The translations under genes and the position numbers were made by a program. From contig CAMZEN010000011.1 of NCBI GenBank assembly GCA_947305775.1, forward strand, positions 1 through 57,442: a stretch of DNA of 57,442 nucleotides. Reading direction: 5' to 3'. Below, in pieces: positions 27,888-36,551 of this stretch; position 1 is the stretch's first letter; each line of letters starts with the position of its first letter. The notes below the pieces were generated by a model. The model saw only the letters and a list, made by a program, of their open reading frames with translations. It was not told the DNA's origin and made no database searches. The DNA comes from an uncultured Verrucomicrobiota bacterium. Lineage in GTDB: Bacteria; Verrucomicrobiota; Kiritimatiellia; RFP12; UBA1067.

Positions 27888-29015
27888 ATGACAGAGTTTG
27901 ATGAGTATCTTCGTGCGAAAGAGCCTGATACGCGCGAAAAGGCGTATGCCTGGAAGACTGCGATAGGTCTTCAGAAGGTTGATGGCCTTACTCCGTCCGA
28001 ATATCTCGTAACGACCGCGAAGCGCAATATCGAGGGCGAGATTTCGCTTGCCGAGTCGCGCGAACTCGTCACAAGCTACCACAAGGCGAAGACGGTTGCA
28101 GAAGGGGATTCGTCGCGCACAATGGAGGCGGACCTTGTTTCGCAGCATATCGCGGAGGTGTTATCTGAGCCTTCGTTCACCTTTTCGCCAGCTGAGCTTG
28201 TGTCGATACACCGCAGGTTGTTCGAGGGAGTGTTCAAGTTTGCAGGTAAGATTCGCGATTACGACATCGCCAAGAGCGAATGGGTATTGAAGGGCGATAC
28301 TGTCCATTATGGTGCGGCATATCGGCTCATCGACACGCTTGCCTTTGATTTTGAACAGGAGCGCGGCTTCTCGTATGTTGGGATTTCGAACGATGAGACG
28401 ATACGCCACATAGCTCGGTTCACGTCCAATCTGTGGCAGATACATGCGTTCGGCGAAGGCAACACGAGGACTACGGGCGTGTTCGTGATCAAGTATCTGC
28501 GAACGCTCGGCTTTGACGTGCATAACGACGTGTTTGCTGAAAACGCCTGGTATTTCAGGAATGCGCTTGTGAGGGCGAACTATACGAATGTGCCGAAGGG
28601 CATAGAGGAAACGACCGAGTATCTGGAGCTGTTCTTCAGGAATCTTTTGCTGGGTGAACAAAATGAGCTGATGAGCCGCTATCTTGTCATTGGCGGATGG
28701 ACGGGCGATGCTTGTACCCCTACAAGTACCCCTACAAGTAAGGCTGCAACCCCTACAAGTAATACGGTCCCGAAACTTGCACTTTCAGATACGATGAAGC
28801 GGATTCTTTCGGCACTTGACAGAGAGATGACGCGCGGACAGATAATGACGAAGTTGCAATTGAAGGATCGTTCGAGTTTCCTTGAATTCTATCTTTCGCC
28901 AGCATTGCGCATTGGTTTCATTGAAATGACGCAGCCTGATTCGCCGCGCTCGCCCACCCAGAAATACAGGCTCACCACAAAGGGCCTTGCGGCGAAGGAA
29001 TCCGCGAGCGCCTGA
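27888..29015 (+). CDS. Fic family protein with C-terminal winged-helix-like region
   Basis: This 375-residue protein carries a Fic core motif HAFGEGNTRT near residue 186 (family consensus HxFx(D/E)GNxR), so it probably transfers AMP or another nucleotide-derived group to proteins. The N-terminal 75 residues include AKRNIEGEISLAESRELVTSYH, which resembles the inhibitory helix region of VbhA-type antitoxins, but a Lys occupies the place where Ser/Thr is expected. After the Fic domain a linker with TPTS repeats leads to a small winged-helix-like end (MTRGQIMTKLQL ... KYRLTTKGLAAKE). The start at 27888 follows the promoter directly. It lies at the end of the defence island; toxin or regulatory roles are both possible. 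Confidence 0.85.
   Translation: MTEFDEYLRAKEPDTREKAYAWKTAIGLQKVDGLTPSEYLVTTAKRNIEGEISLAESRELVTSYHKAKTVAEGDSSRTMEADLVSQHIAEVLSEPSFTFSPAELVSIHRRLFEGVFKFAGKIRDYDIAKSEWVLKGDTVHYGAAYRLIDTLAFDFEQERGFSYVGISNDETIRHIARFTSNLWQIHAFGEGNTRTTGVFVIKYLRTLGFDVHNDVFAENAWYFRNALVRANYTNVPKGIEETTEYLELFFRNLLLGEQNELMSRYLVIGGWTGDACTPTSTPTSKAATPTSNTVPKLALSDTMKRILSALDREMTRGQIMTKLQLKDRSSFLEFYLSPALRIGFIEMTQPDSPRSPTQKYRLTTKGLAAKESASA
28716..28760 (+). repeat. Three 12-bp repeats encoding TPTS in the Fic linker
   Basis: ACCCCTACAAGT occurs at 28716-28727, 28728-28739 and 28749-28760, encoding Thr-Pro-Thr-Ser between the Fic core and the C-terminal domain. Confidence 0.9.
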
Positions 29016-29045
29016 TCCTATTGGCGAAATAGTGGGCTGGATTCG

Positions 29046-29074
29046 TTGCGGCGGGCTGTCTGAAATGCTATACT
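29046..29074 (+). promoter_or_regulatory. Promoter of the DUF4186 gene
   Basis: TTGCGG (29046-29051) and TATACT (29069-29074) with 17 bases between them, 36 bases before the ATG. Confidence 0.65.
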
Positions 29075-29110
29075 GTCCGCATAGGACTTTTTCAAATAGA
29101 ACCTCTCTCC

Positions 29111-29476
29111 ATGTCTGATAAGCGTACATTTGATGCGGCGTTTCTGAAACTTAGAAAATCGAAGTTTCGCAGCCGTTTTCGCCTTTCGGCAGCGGACAAA
29201 AAGTACATATCAGACAAAGGTTTGGATACGATCCGCCGTCATTGCGAGGATTTCATTCGCATGCGGCTGGCGCCGGCCAACCCGGAAAATGACGGTAAGC
29301 AGACGCCAATGCGGGGGCATCCCGTATTCATCGCTCAACACGCTTGTGCCTGTTGTTGCCGTTCCTGCCTAGAAAAATGGTGGAAAGTGCCGCGCGGGAC
29401 ACAAATCAGCCCGGAGAGGCAAAAAGGGATTGTCGATTTTCTGATGGCATGGATTGTGCGGTCTTGCGAGAGTTAG
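29111..29476 (+). CDS. DUF4186 family protein
   Basis: This 121-residue protein matches the DUF4186 family: KKYISDKGLDTIRRHCEDFI, then RLAPANPENDGKQTPMRGHPVF, then IAQHACACCCRSCLEKWWKVPRG. The highly conserved KQTPMRGHPVFIAQHA block and the Cys-x2-Cys pair suggest metal binding; biochemical role unknown. It has its own promoter and is a single-gene unit between the Fic gene and the ribosomal protein operon, marking the right edge of the accessory island. Confidence 0.85.
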   Translation: MSDKRTFDAAFLKLRKSKFRSRFRLSAADKKYISDKGLDTIRRHCEDFIRMRLAPANPENDGKQTPMRGHPVFIAQHACACCCRSCLEKWWKVPRGTQISPERQKGIVDFLMAWIVRSCES

Positions 29477-29520
29477 GGTAATGCCCCAAGTGGGAAAATT
29501 CGAAAATTTTGCTGACCCAC

Positions 29521-29550
29521 TTGCGCTCTGAGCCAAAAATTTGGTATAAT
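29521..29550 (+). promoter_or_regulatory. Promoter of the S10-spc ribosomal protein operon
   Basis: TTGCGC (29521-29526) and TATAAT (29545-29550) with an 18-base spacer; TTTGG precedes the -10 box. Predicted start near 29557. Confidence 0.8.
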
Positions 29551-29556
29551 GCACAC

Positions 29557-29852
29557 TCCTTAGCAGGAAGAAGGGTCGCGATACGGGCGAGTCATACCCG
29601 TCGCGTCGTGGCCGCAGAGTTAAAACGCTCGCGGTTACGAATGTGCCGCGAGCCTTGTTTTTGCTGGGAAACTGGGCCGAAACCCAGTCGCGAGCGAGAT
29701 GCCCAGAAGGGTCTCCCGCGTCAACGCCGAGAGACTGCAGACGCAGTAAGGCGCACGCGGATTTCGCGACCGTCGAGGCACAGGTAAAGAGGGACGAAGG
29801 CCGGGAGAAAGGTTCCGGGTCTGAGTCGAAACAAAGTAAAAGGAAGGAAAAA
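29557..29852 (+). promoter_or_regulatory. Long structured leader of the S10-spc operon
   Basis: About 295 bases separate the promoter from rpsJ. No frame is a credible protein. Clear hairpins include CGCGATACGGG / CCCGTCGCG (about 29577-29605) and ACTGGG-ccgaaa-CCCAGT (about 29671-29688). Ribosomal operons often bind one of their own proteins in such leaders to repress translation or transcription; that role is inferred here. Confidence 0.5.
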
Positions 29853-30161
29853 ATGCAACAGCAGAGAGTACGCATCCGCCTCCAGGCATACGATCACCGT
29901 GTGCTTGACCAGGCTGTCGGTGGAATCATCGACACCGCGAGGGGTACGGGTGCGCAGGTAGTCGGGCCGATCCCGCTGCCTACCCGCGTCGAGCGTTTCA
30001 CGGTGAACCGTTCGCCGAACGTCGACAAGAAGTCCATGGACCAGTTCGAGATGCGCACGCACAAGCGCCTTCTCGACATCGTCAATCCGACCGCGCAGAC
30101 GATTGATGAGCTCAAGAAGCTCAACCTTCCTGCGGGCGTCGACATCACCATCAAGGTCTGA
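29853..30161 (+). CDS. rpsJ: 30S ribosomal protein S10
   Basis: Protein of 102 residues beginning [20 protein letters not shown], with [22 protein letters not shown] and the C-terminal [11 protein letters not shown] that define S10 (uS10), a small-subunit head protein that also serves as NusE in antitermination. The ATG at 29853 follows AAAGGAAGG; longer in-frame extension into the leader lacks homology. First gene of the operon, followed by rplC after 11 bases. Confidence 0.97.
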   Translation: MQQQRVRIRLQAYDHRVLDQAVGGIIDTARGTGAQVVGPIPLPTRVERFTVNRSPNVDKKSMDQFEMRTHKRLLDIVNPTAQTIDELKKLNLPAGVDITIKV

Positions 30162-30172
30162 GGAGGGCGAAG

Positions 30173-30892
30173 ATGGAAGGTTTGATAGGCAAGAAGGTCG
30201 GGATGACCCAGGTCTACGACGCCGATGGCAAGCGTACGTGCGTCACGGTGATCGAGGTCGGTCCCTGCCCTGTCGTCCAGGTGAAGACCTTGGATAACGA
30301 CGGCTACGTTGCGGCCCAGCTCGGCTGGGGAACGCAGAAGCTGTGGAAGGACCCCGAGGCGGACAAGGAGGCCCATGGCGGCCGCCGCGCCTGCAATCGC
30401 ATGACCAAGGCCGAGAGCGGCCACCTCACCAAGACGGGCGGTCTCACGACCGGCGTCCGCGTCCTCAAGGAGTTCGCTCCCGAGGCCGGTGAAGAGGTCA
30501 AGGTCGGCGATGTCCTTACCGTAAAGAACTTTGAAGGCGTCAAGTACGTCGACGTGACCGGCGTCACGAAGGGCCGCGGTTTCGCGGGCGTCCTCAAGCG
30601 CTACAACTTCGCGGGCGGCAATATGACCCACGGCGGCCACTCCAAGCGCCGCACCGGCGGTCTCGCGGCTCGTGACCTCCCCGGCTGGATCGAGAAGGGC
30701 AAGAAGATGCCTGGCCACATGGGCGACGTCAACCGCACCGCGGTGAACCTCGAGGTCGTTCAGGTCCGTCCCGAGGATAACGCGCTTCTCGTAAAGGGTT
30801 CGATCCCCGGCTGCCGCAACGGCGTCGTGATCGTCCGCAAGTCCCTCAAGAACAACGCGATCGCCGCCAAGGCGAAGAAGGGGGCTAAGTAA
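30173..30892 (+). CDS. rplC: 50S ribosomal protein L3
   Basis: Protein of 239 residues beginning [20 protein letters not shown], a bacterial uL3 signature; the long loop [17 protein letters not shown] and GGHSKRRTG ... KKMPGHMG reach into the 50S core near the peptidyl transferase centre. GGAGGG precedes the ATG. The C-terminal Lys/Ala tail is slightly longer than in E. coli (209 residues). Confidence 0.97.
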   Translation: MEGLIGKKVGMTQVYDADGKRTCVTVIEVGPCPVVQVKTLDNDGYVAAQLGWGTQKLWKDPEADKEAHGGRRACNRMTKAESGHLTKTGGLTTGVRVLKEFAPEAGEEVKVGDVLTVKNFEGVKYVDVTGVTKGRGFAGVLKRYNFAGGNMTHGGHSKRRTGGLAARDLPGWIEKGKKMPGHMGDVNRTAVNLEVVQVRPEDNALLVKGSIPGCRNGVVIVRKSLKNNAIAAKAKKGAK

Positions 30893-30894
30893 TC

Positions 30895-31488
30895 ATGCAG
30901 AAGATTGAAGTCAACGTCGATCAGGCGCTGCTTACGCTCGACAAGGGCGAGCAGGCCGTCAAGGACGCTGTGACCGCCATCCGCAACGCAATGCGTGCGG
31001 GCACGGCCTCCACGAAGAGCAAGGGCGAGGTCGCCGGCTCAAACAAGAAGCCGTGGAAGCAGAAGGGTACGGGCAACGCCCGCGCCGGTTTCCGCCAGAG
31101 CCCTGTGTGGCGCGGCGGCGGCGTGGCGCACGGTCCTCATCCGCGCTGCTTCGAGCAGAAGGTCAACAAGAAGGTCATGAAGCTCGCGTTCGCGCGCGCA
31201 CTCTCCGACAAGATCGTCGCCGGCGACATCATCGTCGTTGACGAGTTCAAGTTCGAGGCGCCCAAGACGAAGCTCATGGCGGGATTGCTTAAGACCCTTG
31301 GCGTGGACCGCACCGCGTGCATCGTGCAGAAGGACGTGGACGACACCGTAGTGCTCGTCACCTCGAACCTTCCTCGCATCGACTACTGCACCGCGCAGGC
31401 GCTGGACGTCTACACCGTTCTCGCCAACCGCAAGCTCGTCTGCGACAAGGCCGGTTTCGACGCGCTCGTCGCGCGCATCGCGAAGTAA
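30895..31488 (+). CDS. rplD: 50S ribosomal protein L4
   Basis: Protein of 197 residues, two bases after the rplC stop. The exit-tunnel loop KSKGEVAGSNKKPWKQKGTG ... ARAGFRQSPVWRGGGVAHGP is diagnostic of uL4. L4 represses its own operon through the leader RNA in some bacteria, which makes the long leader upstream of rpsJ relevant. Length is close to the family norm. Confidence 0.97.
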   Translation: MQKIEVNVDQALLTLDKGEQAVKDAVTAIRNAMRAGTASTKSKGEVAGSNKKPWKQKGTGNARAGFRQSPVWRGGGVAHGPHPRCFEQKVNKKVMKLAFARALSDKIVAGDIIVVDEFKFEAPKTKLMAGLLKTLGVDRTACIVQKDVDDTVVLVTSNLPRIDYCTAQALDVYTVLANRKLVCDKAGFDALVARIAK

Positions 31489-31503
31489 GGAAGGAGCCGC
31501 GAA

Positions 31504-31806
31504 ATGACAAGAGCAGAACTTAAAGAGAAGTCGAACGGAATCCTCCTCGACGTGCTCATCACCGAGAAGGGCGGCATGCTCGCGCTTGAGAACCGCTTCC
31601 TCCTCAAGGTCGCACCGGACGCGCGCAAGCCGCAGATCGCGGCAGAGGTCGAGAAGGCCTTCGGCGTGCACGTCCTCGCGGTCCGCACCGCCAACATGAA
31701 GGGCGGCATCAAGTACATCCGCGGCACCCGCCGCACGACGACCGAAGCGACCTGGAAGAAGGCGGCGGTCACCGTCAAGGCCGGCGAGCGTGTCGAGCTG
31801 GCATAA
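31504..31806 (+). CDS. rplW: 50S ribosomal protein L23
   Basis: Protein of 100 residues with the uL23 pattern DVLITEKGGMLALENRFLLKVAPDARKPQIAAEVEKAFGV and VRTANMKGG. It lies at the tunnel exit and docks trigger factor and SRP. AAGGAAGG precedes the ATG. The N-terminal MTRAELKEKSNGI extension is slightly unusual but in frame. Confidence 0.95.
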   Translation: MTRAELKEKSNGILLDVLITEKGGMLALENRFLLKVAPDARKPQIAAEVEKAFGVHVLAVRTANMKGGIKYIRGTRRTTTEATWKKAAVTVKAGERVELA

Positions 31807-31818
31807 GGAGACAAGAGA

Positions 31819-32643
31819 ATGGCACTAAAGACATACAAGCCCCGGTCGCAGGGAATGCGCTTCCGCCAGTCCGCGACGTTCGAGGAGATTACCGAGAAGC
31901 GTCCGGTGAAGAGGCTCACCAAGGCCGTCCGCAAGACGGCTGGCCGCGACAACCAGGGCCACATCTCCACGCGCCACCACGGCGGCGGAGCCAAGCAGCG
32001 CATGCGCATCGTCGACTTCAAGCGCGTCAAGCAGGGTGTTGAGGCGACGGTCAAGGACATCGCATACGATCCTACCCGCAGCGCGTATCTCGCGCTTCTC
32101 GAGTACACCGACGGCGAGCTCAGCTACGTGCTCGCGCCGGAGGGCCTGAAGCCGGGAATGAAGGTAATGAACGGCCCGACGGCCGAAGCGACGGTCGGCA
32201 ACTGCCTGCCTCTCGCCCAGATCCCGCTCGGAATGTTCGTGCACGCGATCGAGCTCGTTCCCGGACAGGGCGCGAAGGTCGGCCGCAGCGCGGGCAACTC
32301 CTGCCAGATCATGGCGCGCGACGGCAACGTCGTAACCCTTAAGATGCCTTCGGGCGAAGTTCGCATGTTCGACGGCCGTTGCCTCGCATGCGTCGGCTCG
32401 GTCGGCAACAAGGACTGGGGCTCCATCAAGCTCGGCAAGGCAGGCCGCAAGCGCTACCTCGGCATCCGTCCGACGGTGCGCGGCGTCGCGATGAACCCTG
32501 TCGACCACCCGATGGGCGGCGGCGAAGGCCGCACGAGCGGCGGTTCGCATCCGCGTTCGCCGTGGGGACAGCTCGCCAAGGGCGGCAAGACCCGCGCGAA
32601 GCGCAAGGCGTCCGACAAGATCATAGTCAAGAGGAGGAAGTAA
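31819..32643 (+). CDS. rplB: 50S ribosomal protein L2
   Basis: Protein of 274 residues starting MALKTYKPRSQGMRFRQ, with GRDNQGHISTRHHGGGAKQRMR and the C-terminal VAMNPVDHPMGGGEGRTSGG, the universally conserved uL2 segment near the peptidyl transferase centre. AAGGAG precedes the ATG. Family length is 270-280. Confidence 0.98.
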   Translation: MALKTYKPRSQGMRFRQSATFEEITEKRPVKRLTKAVRKTAGRDNQGHISTRHHGGGAKQRMRIVDFKRVKQGVEATVKDIAYDPTRSAYLALLEYTDGELSYVLAPEGLKPGMKVMNGPTAEATVGNCLPLAQIPLGMFVHAIELVPGQGAKVGRSAGNSCQIMARDGNVVTLKMPSGEVRMFDGRCLACVGSVGNKDWGSIKLGKAGRKRYLGIRPTVRGVAMNPVDHPMGGGEGRTSGGSHPRSPWGQLAKGGKTRAKRKASDKIIVKRRK

Positions 32644-32646
32644 GTC

Positions 32647-32928
32647 ATGTCGCGTTCTCTCAAGAAGGGACCGTACGTGGAGGATAGCCTCCTCCGCAAG
32701 GTCGAGAAGATGCAGGCGAGCGGCAAGAAGCAGCCGATCAAGACGTGGAGCCGTCGTTCGATGGTTCTCCCCGAGTTCGTCGGGCTCACGTTCGCCATCC
32801 ACAACGGACGGCAGCACATGCCGATCTTCATAACCGAAAACATGGTCGGCCACAGGCTCGGCGAGTTCGCTCCGACGCGCACGTTCAAGTCGCACGGCAA
32901 CTCCGCGGCCAAGGTCGAGAAGAAGTAA
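32647..32928 (+). CDS. rpsS: 30S ribosomal protein S19
   Basis: Protein of 93 residues beginning [20 protein letters not shown], with [47 protein letters not shown], the uS19 signature. It binds 16S rRNA in the 30S head next to S13. It follows rplB by three bases. Confidence 0.98.
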   Translation: MSRSLKKGPYVEDSLLRKVEKMQASGKKQPIKTWSRRSMVLPEFVGLTFAIHNGRQHMPIFITENMVGHRLGEFAPTRTFKSHGNSAAKVEKK

Positions 32929-32940
32929 GGGGATCGAGCA

Positions 32941-33291
32941 ATGGAAGTGACTGCAATTACCCGCAACGCGCGCATGTCGGCCTTCAAGGGCCGCCCTCTG
33001 TGCCGCGCATGCCAGGGCCTCAAGGCGAGCGACGCGCTCAAGGTCGTCGAGTTCTCGCCCAAGAAGGCCGCTGAAATCATCAAGAAGACCCTTCTCTCCG
33101 CCATCGCCAACGCAGCGAACAACCACGGAGTGAAGGAGGCTGGCGAAATGACCGTCAAGCTTTGTGTGCTGGACGAGTCCGTCAGGATGCGCCGCTACTG
33201 GCCGACGGCCCGTGGCTCCGCCCACCCGATCGCCCGCCGCATGTGCCACTGCAAGGTCGTCCTGACCGACGCCAAGAAGGAGGCGAAGTAA
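32941..33291 (+). CDS. rplV: 50S ribosomal protein L22
   Basis: Protein of 116 residues beginning [22 protein letters not shown], with [46 protein letters not shown], where the beta hairpin of uL22 lines the exit tunnel. It overlaps rpsC by one base (TAATG). The cysteine count (four) is higher than usual for L22. Confidence 0.96.
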   Translation: MEVTAITRNARMSAFKGRPLCRACQGLKASDALKVVEFSPKKAAEIIKKTLLSAIANAANNHGVKEAGEMTVKLCVLDESVRMRRYWPTARGSAHPIARRMCHCKVVLTDAKKEAK

Positions 33292-33989
33292 TGGGACAGA
33301 AAGTTAATCCGATTGGCTTCCGCGTCGGCGTGAACCACGCCTGGGGCAGCCGCTGGTTCGCGCCCAAGAAGATGTTCGGCGCCTACCTCATCGAAGACCA
33401 GAAGATCCGCGATGCGGTGAAGGCGAAGCTCGCCGAGGCCGGCATCTCAAAGATCCTCATCGAGCGCTACGCGAACCGCGTCCGCGTGACCCTGTTCAGC
33501 GCGCGTCCCGGCGTGATCATCGGCCGCAAGGGCGGTGACGTCGAGGCGGTCCGCACCGAGCTTGAGAAGATGACCAAGAAGGAAGTCTATCTCGAGATCA
33601 AGGAGGTCCAGGGAGCCGACGCCGATGCGCAGCTCGTTGCCGAGGGCATCGCCCAGCAGCTCGAGCGCCGTATCGCCCTCAAGCGCGCGATGAAGCGTGC
33701 GATGAAGGTTGCGATGGACATGGGCGTCGACGGAATCAAGGTCCACGCGAGCGGCCGTATCAACGGTGCGGAAATCGCGCGCGTCGAGTGGTCCCGCGAG
33801 GGCAAGGTGCCGCTGCACACCCTCCGCGCGAACATCGACTACGGTTTCGCCGAGGCAAACACCACGGCCGGCAAGATCGGCATCAAGGTGTGGATTTGCA
33901 AGAAAGAGGGCTTCCAGGCCCGTGCGCCGCGCGGCGAAGGTCGTCGCGAGGGTCGTCGCGAGCGCGGAGACCGCAAGGAGAGGAGCTAA
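33291..33989 (+). CDS. rpsC: 30S ribosomal protein S3
   Basis: Protein of 232 residues starting [23 protein letters not shown], with the KH-domain [21 protein letters not shown] and [13 protein letters not shown] segments of uS3, part of the mRNA entry site. The basic Arg/Gly tail ([18 protein letters not shown]) is typical of many phyla. Start overlaps the rplV stop by one base. Confidence 0.98.
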   Translation: MGQKVNPIGFRVGVNHAWGSRWFAPKKMFGAYLIEDQKIRDAVKAKLAEAGISKILIERYANRVRVTLFSARPGVIIGRKGGDVEAVRTELEKMTKKEVYLEIKEVQGADADAQLVAEGIAQQLERRIALKRAMKRAMKVAMDMGVDGIKVHASGRINGAEIARVEWSREGKVPLHTLRANIDYGFAEANTTAGKIGIKVWICKKEGFQARAPRGEGRREGRRERGDRKERS

Positions 33990-33992
33990 GCC

Positions 33993-34415
33993 ATGCCGCT
34001 GATGCCTAAGAGAGTCAAGTACCGCAAGGTATCGAAGGGCAACCGCGCCGGCTACGCCACGTCGGGCACCGAGCTCGCGTACGGCGAGTTCGGCCTGAAG
34101 GCGCTTACGCGCGGCCTTCTCACCGCGACCCAGATCGAGGCGTGCCGCGTCGCGATCAACCGCGAAATGAAGCGCAAGGGCAAGCTGTGGATCCGCGTGT
34201 TCCCCGACAAGCCCGTCACCCGCAAGCCTATCGAAGTGCGTATGGGCGGAGGAAAGGGCAACCCGGAGTTCTGGGCGGCCGTCATCCTCCCCGGCAAGGT
34301 GCTCTTCGAGGTCGGCGGCGTCAACGAGGAGACCGCCAAGGAGTGCCTGCGCCTCGCAGCCACCAAGATCGGCATCCACACGAAATTCATCACCCGCGCA
34401 GGAGTTAAAATCTGA
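33993..34415 (+). CDS. rplP: 50S ribosomal protein L16
   Basis: Protein of 140 residues beginning [22 protein letters not shown], with [26 protein letters not shown], the uL16 signature. It lies near the A-site tRNA elbow. It overlaps rpsQ by one base (TGATG); in most bacteria rpmC (L29) lies between these two genes, but here there is no space for it. Confidence 0.97.
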   Translation: MPLMPKRVKYRKVSKGNRAGYATSGTELAYGEFGLKALTRGLLTATQIEACRVAINREMKRKGKLWIRVFPDKPVTRKPIEVRMGGGKGNPEFWAAVILPGKVLFEVGGVNEETAKECLRLAATKIGIHTKFITRAGVKI

Positions 34416-34666
34416 TGAGCACGGAAACCACAAACCGCGGCGCGCGCAAGTTGCGCAAGGGCGTCGTTGCGTCCAAGATGGGCGCGAAGAGCGTGGTCGT
34501 CACGGTCAGCTACCGCGAACGCCACCCCGTGTACGGCAAGATCGTCACGCGCACGAAAAAGTATCACGTGCACGACGAGGACGACACGGCCAAGGTCGGT
34601 GACACCGTCACCATTATGGAGACGCGTCCGCTTTCGGCGACGAAGCGCTGGCGCATCGTGAAGTAA
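34415..34666 (+). CDS. rpsQ: 30S ribosomal protein S17
   Basis: Protein of 83 residues with RKLRKGVVASKMGAKSVVVTVSYRERHPVYGKIVTRTKKYHVHDE and VGDTVTIMETRPLSATKRWRIV, the uS17 OB-fold signature. It starts immediately on the rplP stop with no rpmC gene in between. Confidence 0.96.
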   Translation: MSTETTNRGARKLRKGVVASKMGAKSVVVTVSYRERHPVYGKIVTRTKKYHVHDEDDTAKVGDTVTIMETRPLSATKRWRIVK

Positions 34667-34678
34667 GGAGCTTCCGCA

Positions 34679-35044
34679 ATGATACAGGAACTCACAAACC
34701 TAGTAGTGGCGGACAACACGGGCGCCAAGCGCGCCATGTGCTTCCGCATCCTCAAGCAGCGCAAGGAGTACGCGCACCTCGGCGACGTCATCCGCGTCGC
34801 GATCAAGGAGGCCTCCCCGACCAGCTCGATCAAGAAGGGCTCTGTCGCGACCGCCGTGATCGTCCGCACCGGCCAGCCGATCCGCCGCGAGGACGGCTCG
34901 ACCGTCCACTTCGACCAGAACGCCTGCGTGCTCGTCGACTCCAAGCTCAACCCGATCGGTACCCGCGTGTTCGGGCCCGTCGCCCGCGAGCTTCGCGAGA
35001 AGAACTACATGAAGATCCTCTCGATGGCCCCGGAAGTGGTCTAA
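34679..35044 (+). CDS. rplN: 50S ribosomal protein L14
   Basis: Protein of 121 residues beginning [22 protein letters not shown], with [22 protein letters not shown] and [27 protein letters not shown], the uL14 signature that forms an intersubunit bridge. AAGGAG precedes the ATG. Length is the family norm. Confidence 0.98.
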   Translation: MIQELTNLVVADNTGAKRAMCFRILKQRKEYAHLGDVIRVAIKEASPTSSIKKGSVATAVIVRTGQPIRREDGSTVHFDQNACVLVDSKLNPIGTRVFGPVARELREKNYMKILSMAPEVV

Positions 35045-35062
35045 ACTTAAGGAGCAGCTAAA

Positions 35063-35374
35063 ATGGCTATCGCAAGAATCAGGAAGAACGACACCGTTAT
35101 CGTCATCTCCGGCAACGACGCCGGCAAGACAGGAACGGTCTTGAGCGTGGACACGAAGAAGCAGACGGCAATCGTCGGCGGCCTCAACGTCCACAAGAAG
35201 GCGGTGCGTCGCACCGAGAAGCAGGCCGGCGGTCTCATCGACCGCGAGTTCCCCATTCGTCTCTGCAAGCTCATGCCTTATGATGCCGAGAAGAAGTGCG
35301 GAACGCGCGTGAAGACCGGCGAGAATGAAGGCAAGAAGGCCCGTATCTCGGTCAAGAGCGGCAAGGCCCTCTAA
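35063..35374 (+). CDS. rplX: 50S ribosomal protein L24
   Basis: Protein of 103 residues with the KOW motif KNDTVIVISGNDAGKTGTVLSVD near residue 8 and GLNVHKKAVRRTEKQAGGLIDREFPI, typical of uL24, an assembly initiator protein. AAGGAG lies upstream of the ATG. Confidence 0.96.
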   Translation: MAIARIRKNDTVIVISGNDAGKTGTVLSVDTKKQTAIVGGLNVHKKAVRRTEKQAGGLIDREFPIRLCKLMPYDAEKKCGTRVKTGENEGKKARISVKSGKAL

Positions 35375-35393
35375 GGAAAAGGAACAAGTCATC

Positions 35394-35930
35394 ATGGCAA
35401 GACTCAAAGACGAATACGCGAGCCGCATGGTTCCCGAGCTTGAGAAGAAGCTCGGCACGACCAACAAGATGCTCGTTCCGCGCCTTCAGAAGATCGTGCT
35501 CAACATGGCGTTCGGCATCGTCTCCAAGGACGAGCAGAAGGCCCTTGTGGACGACCTTACGGCAATCACCGGCCAGAAGCCCATGCTCTGCAAGGCGAAG
35601 AAGTCCATCTCGAACTTCAAGCTGCGCGAGGGAATGGTTATCGGCGCGAAGGTGACCCTCCGCGGCGAGCGCATGTGGGAATTCGCCGACCGCCTCATCT
35701 CGAGCGCGCTTCCGAGAATCCGCGACTTCCGCGGAGTGCCGAACCGCGGCTTCGACGGCGCAGGCAACTACACGCTCGGCATCCGCGAGCATTCGATCTT
35801 CCCCGAACTGGTGGAGACGAACGCCGCGCACTCCGGCATGGACATCACGTTCGTGACCAGCACCAAGGACCCCAAGGCCGCCAAGGAGCTTCTCGTCTCC
35901 ATGGGCATGCCGTTCGCAGGGAGGAACTAA
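35394..35930 (+). CDS. rplE: 50S ribosomal protein L5
   Basis: Protein of 178 residues beginning [20 protein letters not shown], with GLRP-region equivalents [30 protein letters not shown] and [30 protein letters not shown], the uL5 signature. The ATG at 35394 follows AAGGAAAAGGAA; an in-frame extension into rplX lacks homology. It contacts 5S rRNA. Confidence 0.97.
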   Translation: MARLKDEYASRMVPELEKKLGTTNKMLVPRLQKIVLNMAFGIVSKDEQKALVDDLTAITGQKPMLCKAKKSISNFKLREGMVIGAKVTLRGERMWEFADRLISSALPRIRDFRGVPNRGFDGAGNYTLGIREHSIFPELVETNAAHSGMDITFVTSTKDPKAAKELLVSMGMPFAGRN

Positions 35931-35932
35931 TC

Positions 35933-36118
35933 ATGGCTAAGCAATGTCTCATCGAAAAGCAGAAGAGGGCGCCCAAGTTCAAGGTGCGCGCGTACAACCG
36001 CTGCCAGCGCTGCGGCCGTCGCCACGCCTACATCCGCAAGTTCGGCGTTTGCCGTCTCTGCTTCCGCGAACTGGCCGTCGCAGGTCTCATCCCTGGCGTA
36101 ACCAAGGCCTCGTGGTAA
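35933..36118 (+). CDS. rpsN: 30S ribosomal protein S14, zinc-binding type
   Basis: Protein of 61 residues with two Cys-x2-Cys pairs (CQRCGRR and CRLCFREL), the short zinc-containing form of uS14 rather than the long zinc-free form. It begins [23 protein letters not shown] and ends [11 protein letters not shown]. It follows rplE by two bases. Confidence 0.97.
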   Translation: MAKQCLIEKQKRAPKFKVRAYNRCQRCGRRHAYIRKFGVCRLCFRELAVAGLIPGVTKASW

Positions 36119-36139
36119 CCAAAGGAAAGGAATCATAAA

Positions 36140-36532
36140 ATGACATCGGATCCCATTTCCGACATGCTCTGCACGATTCGCAACGGACAGAAGGCCCGCC
36201 TTCACTCCGTCGTCACTCCGGCGAGCAGCCTCAAGGGCGAAGTCGCCCGTATCATGAAGGAGTCGGGCTACATCACCGACGCCGTCACTACAACAGAGTT
36301 CCCGAAGAAGCTCGTGATCACGCTCAAGTACTCCGACCGCGCCGTTCCGGCGATCACGGAGATCAAGCGCATCTCGAAGCCGGGTCTCCGCAAGTACGTG
36401 TCCGTCTCCGAGATTCCCGCCGTTCTCGACGGCATGGGTCTCGCTGTCCTCTCCACATCCAAGGGCGTAATGTCCGGCGCGGATGCGAAGAAGGCCAGGC
36501 TTGGCGGCGAACTCATCTGCACAGTCGCTTAA
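36140..36532 (+). CDS. rpsH: 30S ribosomal protein S8
   Basis: Protein of 130 residues: SDPISDMLCTIRNGQKARLHSV at the N-terminus and SKPGLRKYVSVSEIPAVLDGMGLAVLSTSKGVMSGADAKKARLGGELICTV at the end, the uS8 signature. It binds the central domain of 16S rRNA and, in E. coli, represses the spc operon. Confidence 0.97.
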   Translation: MTSDPISDMLCTIRNGQKARLHSVVTPASSLKGEVARIMKESGYITDAVTTTEFPKKLVITLKYSDRAVPAITEIKRISKPGLRKYVSVSEIPAVLDGMGLAVLSTSKGVMSGADAKKARLGGELICTVA

Positions 36533-36551
36533 TTACAGGAGTCCAAAGACA

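Noticed and set aside
31825..33249. A 474-codon minus-strand frame across the ribosomal protein genes
   Set aside because: It lies opposite rplB, rpsS and rplV, which are unmistakable. It is an artefact of high GC coding sequence.
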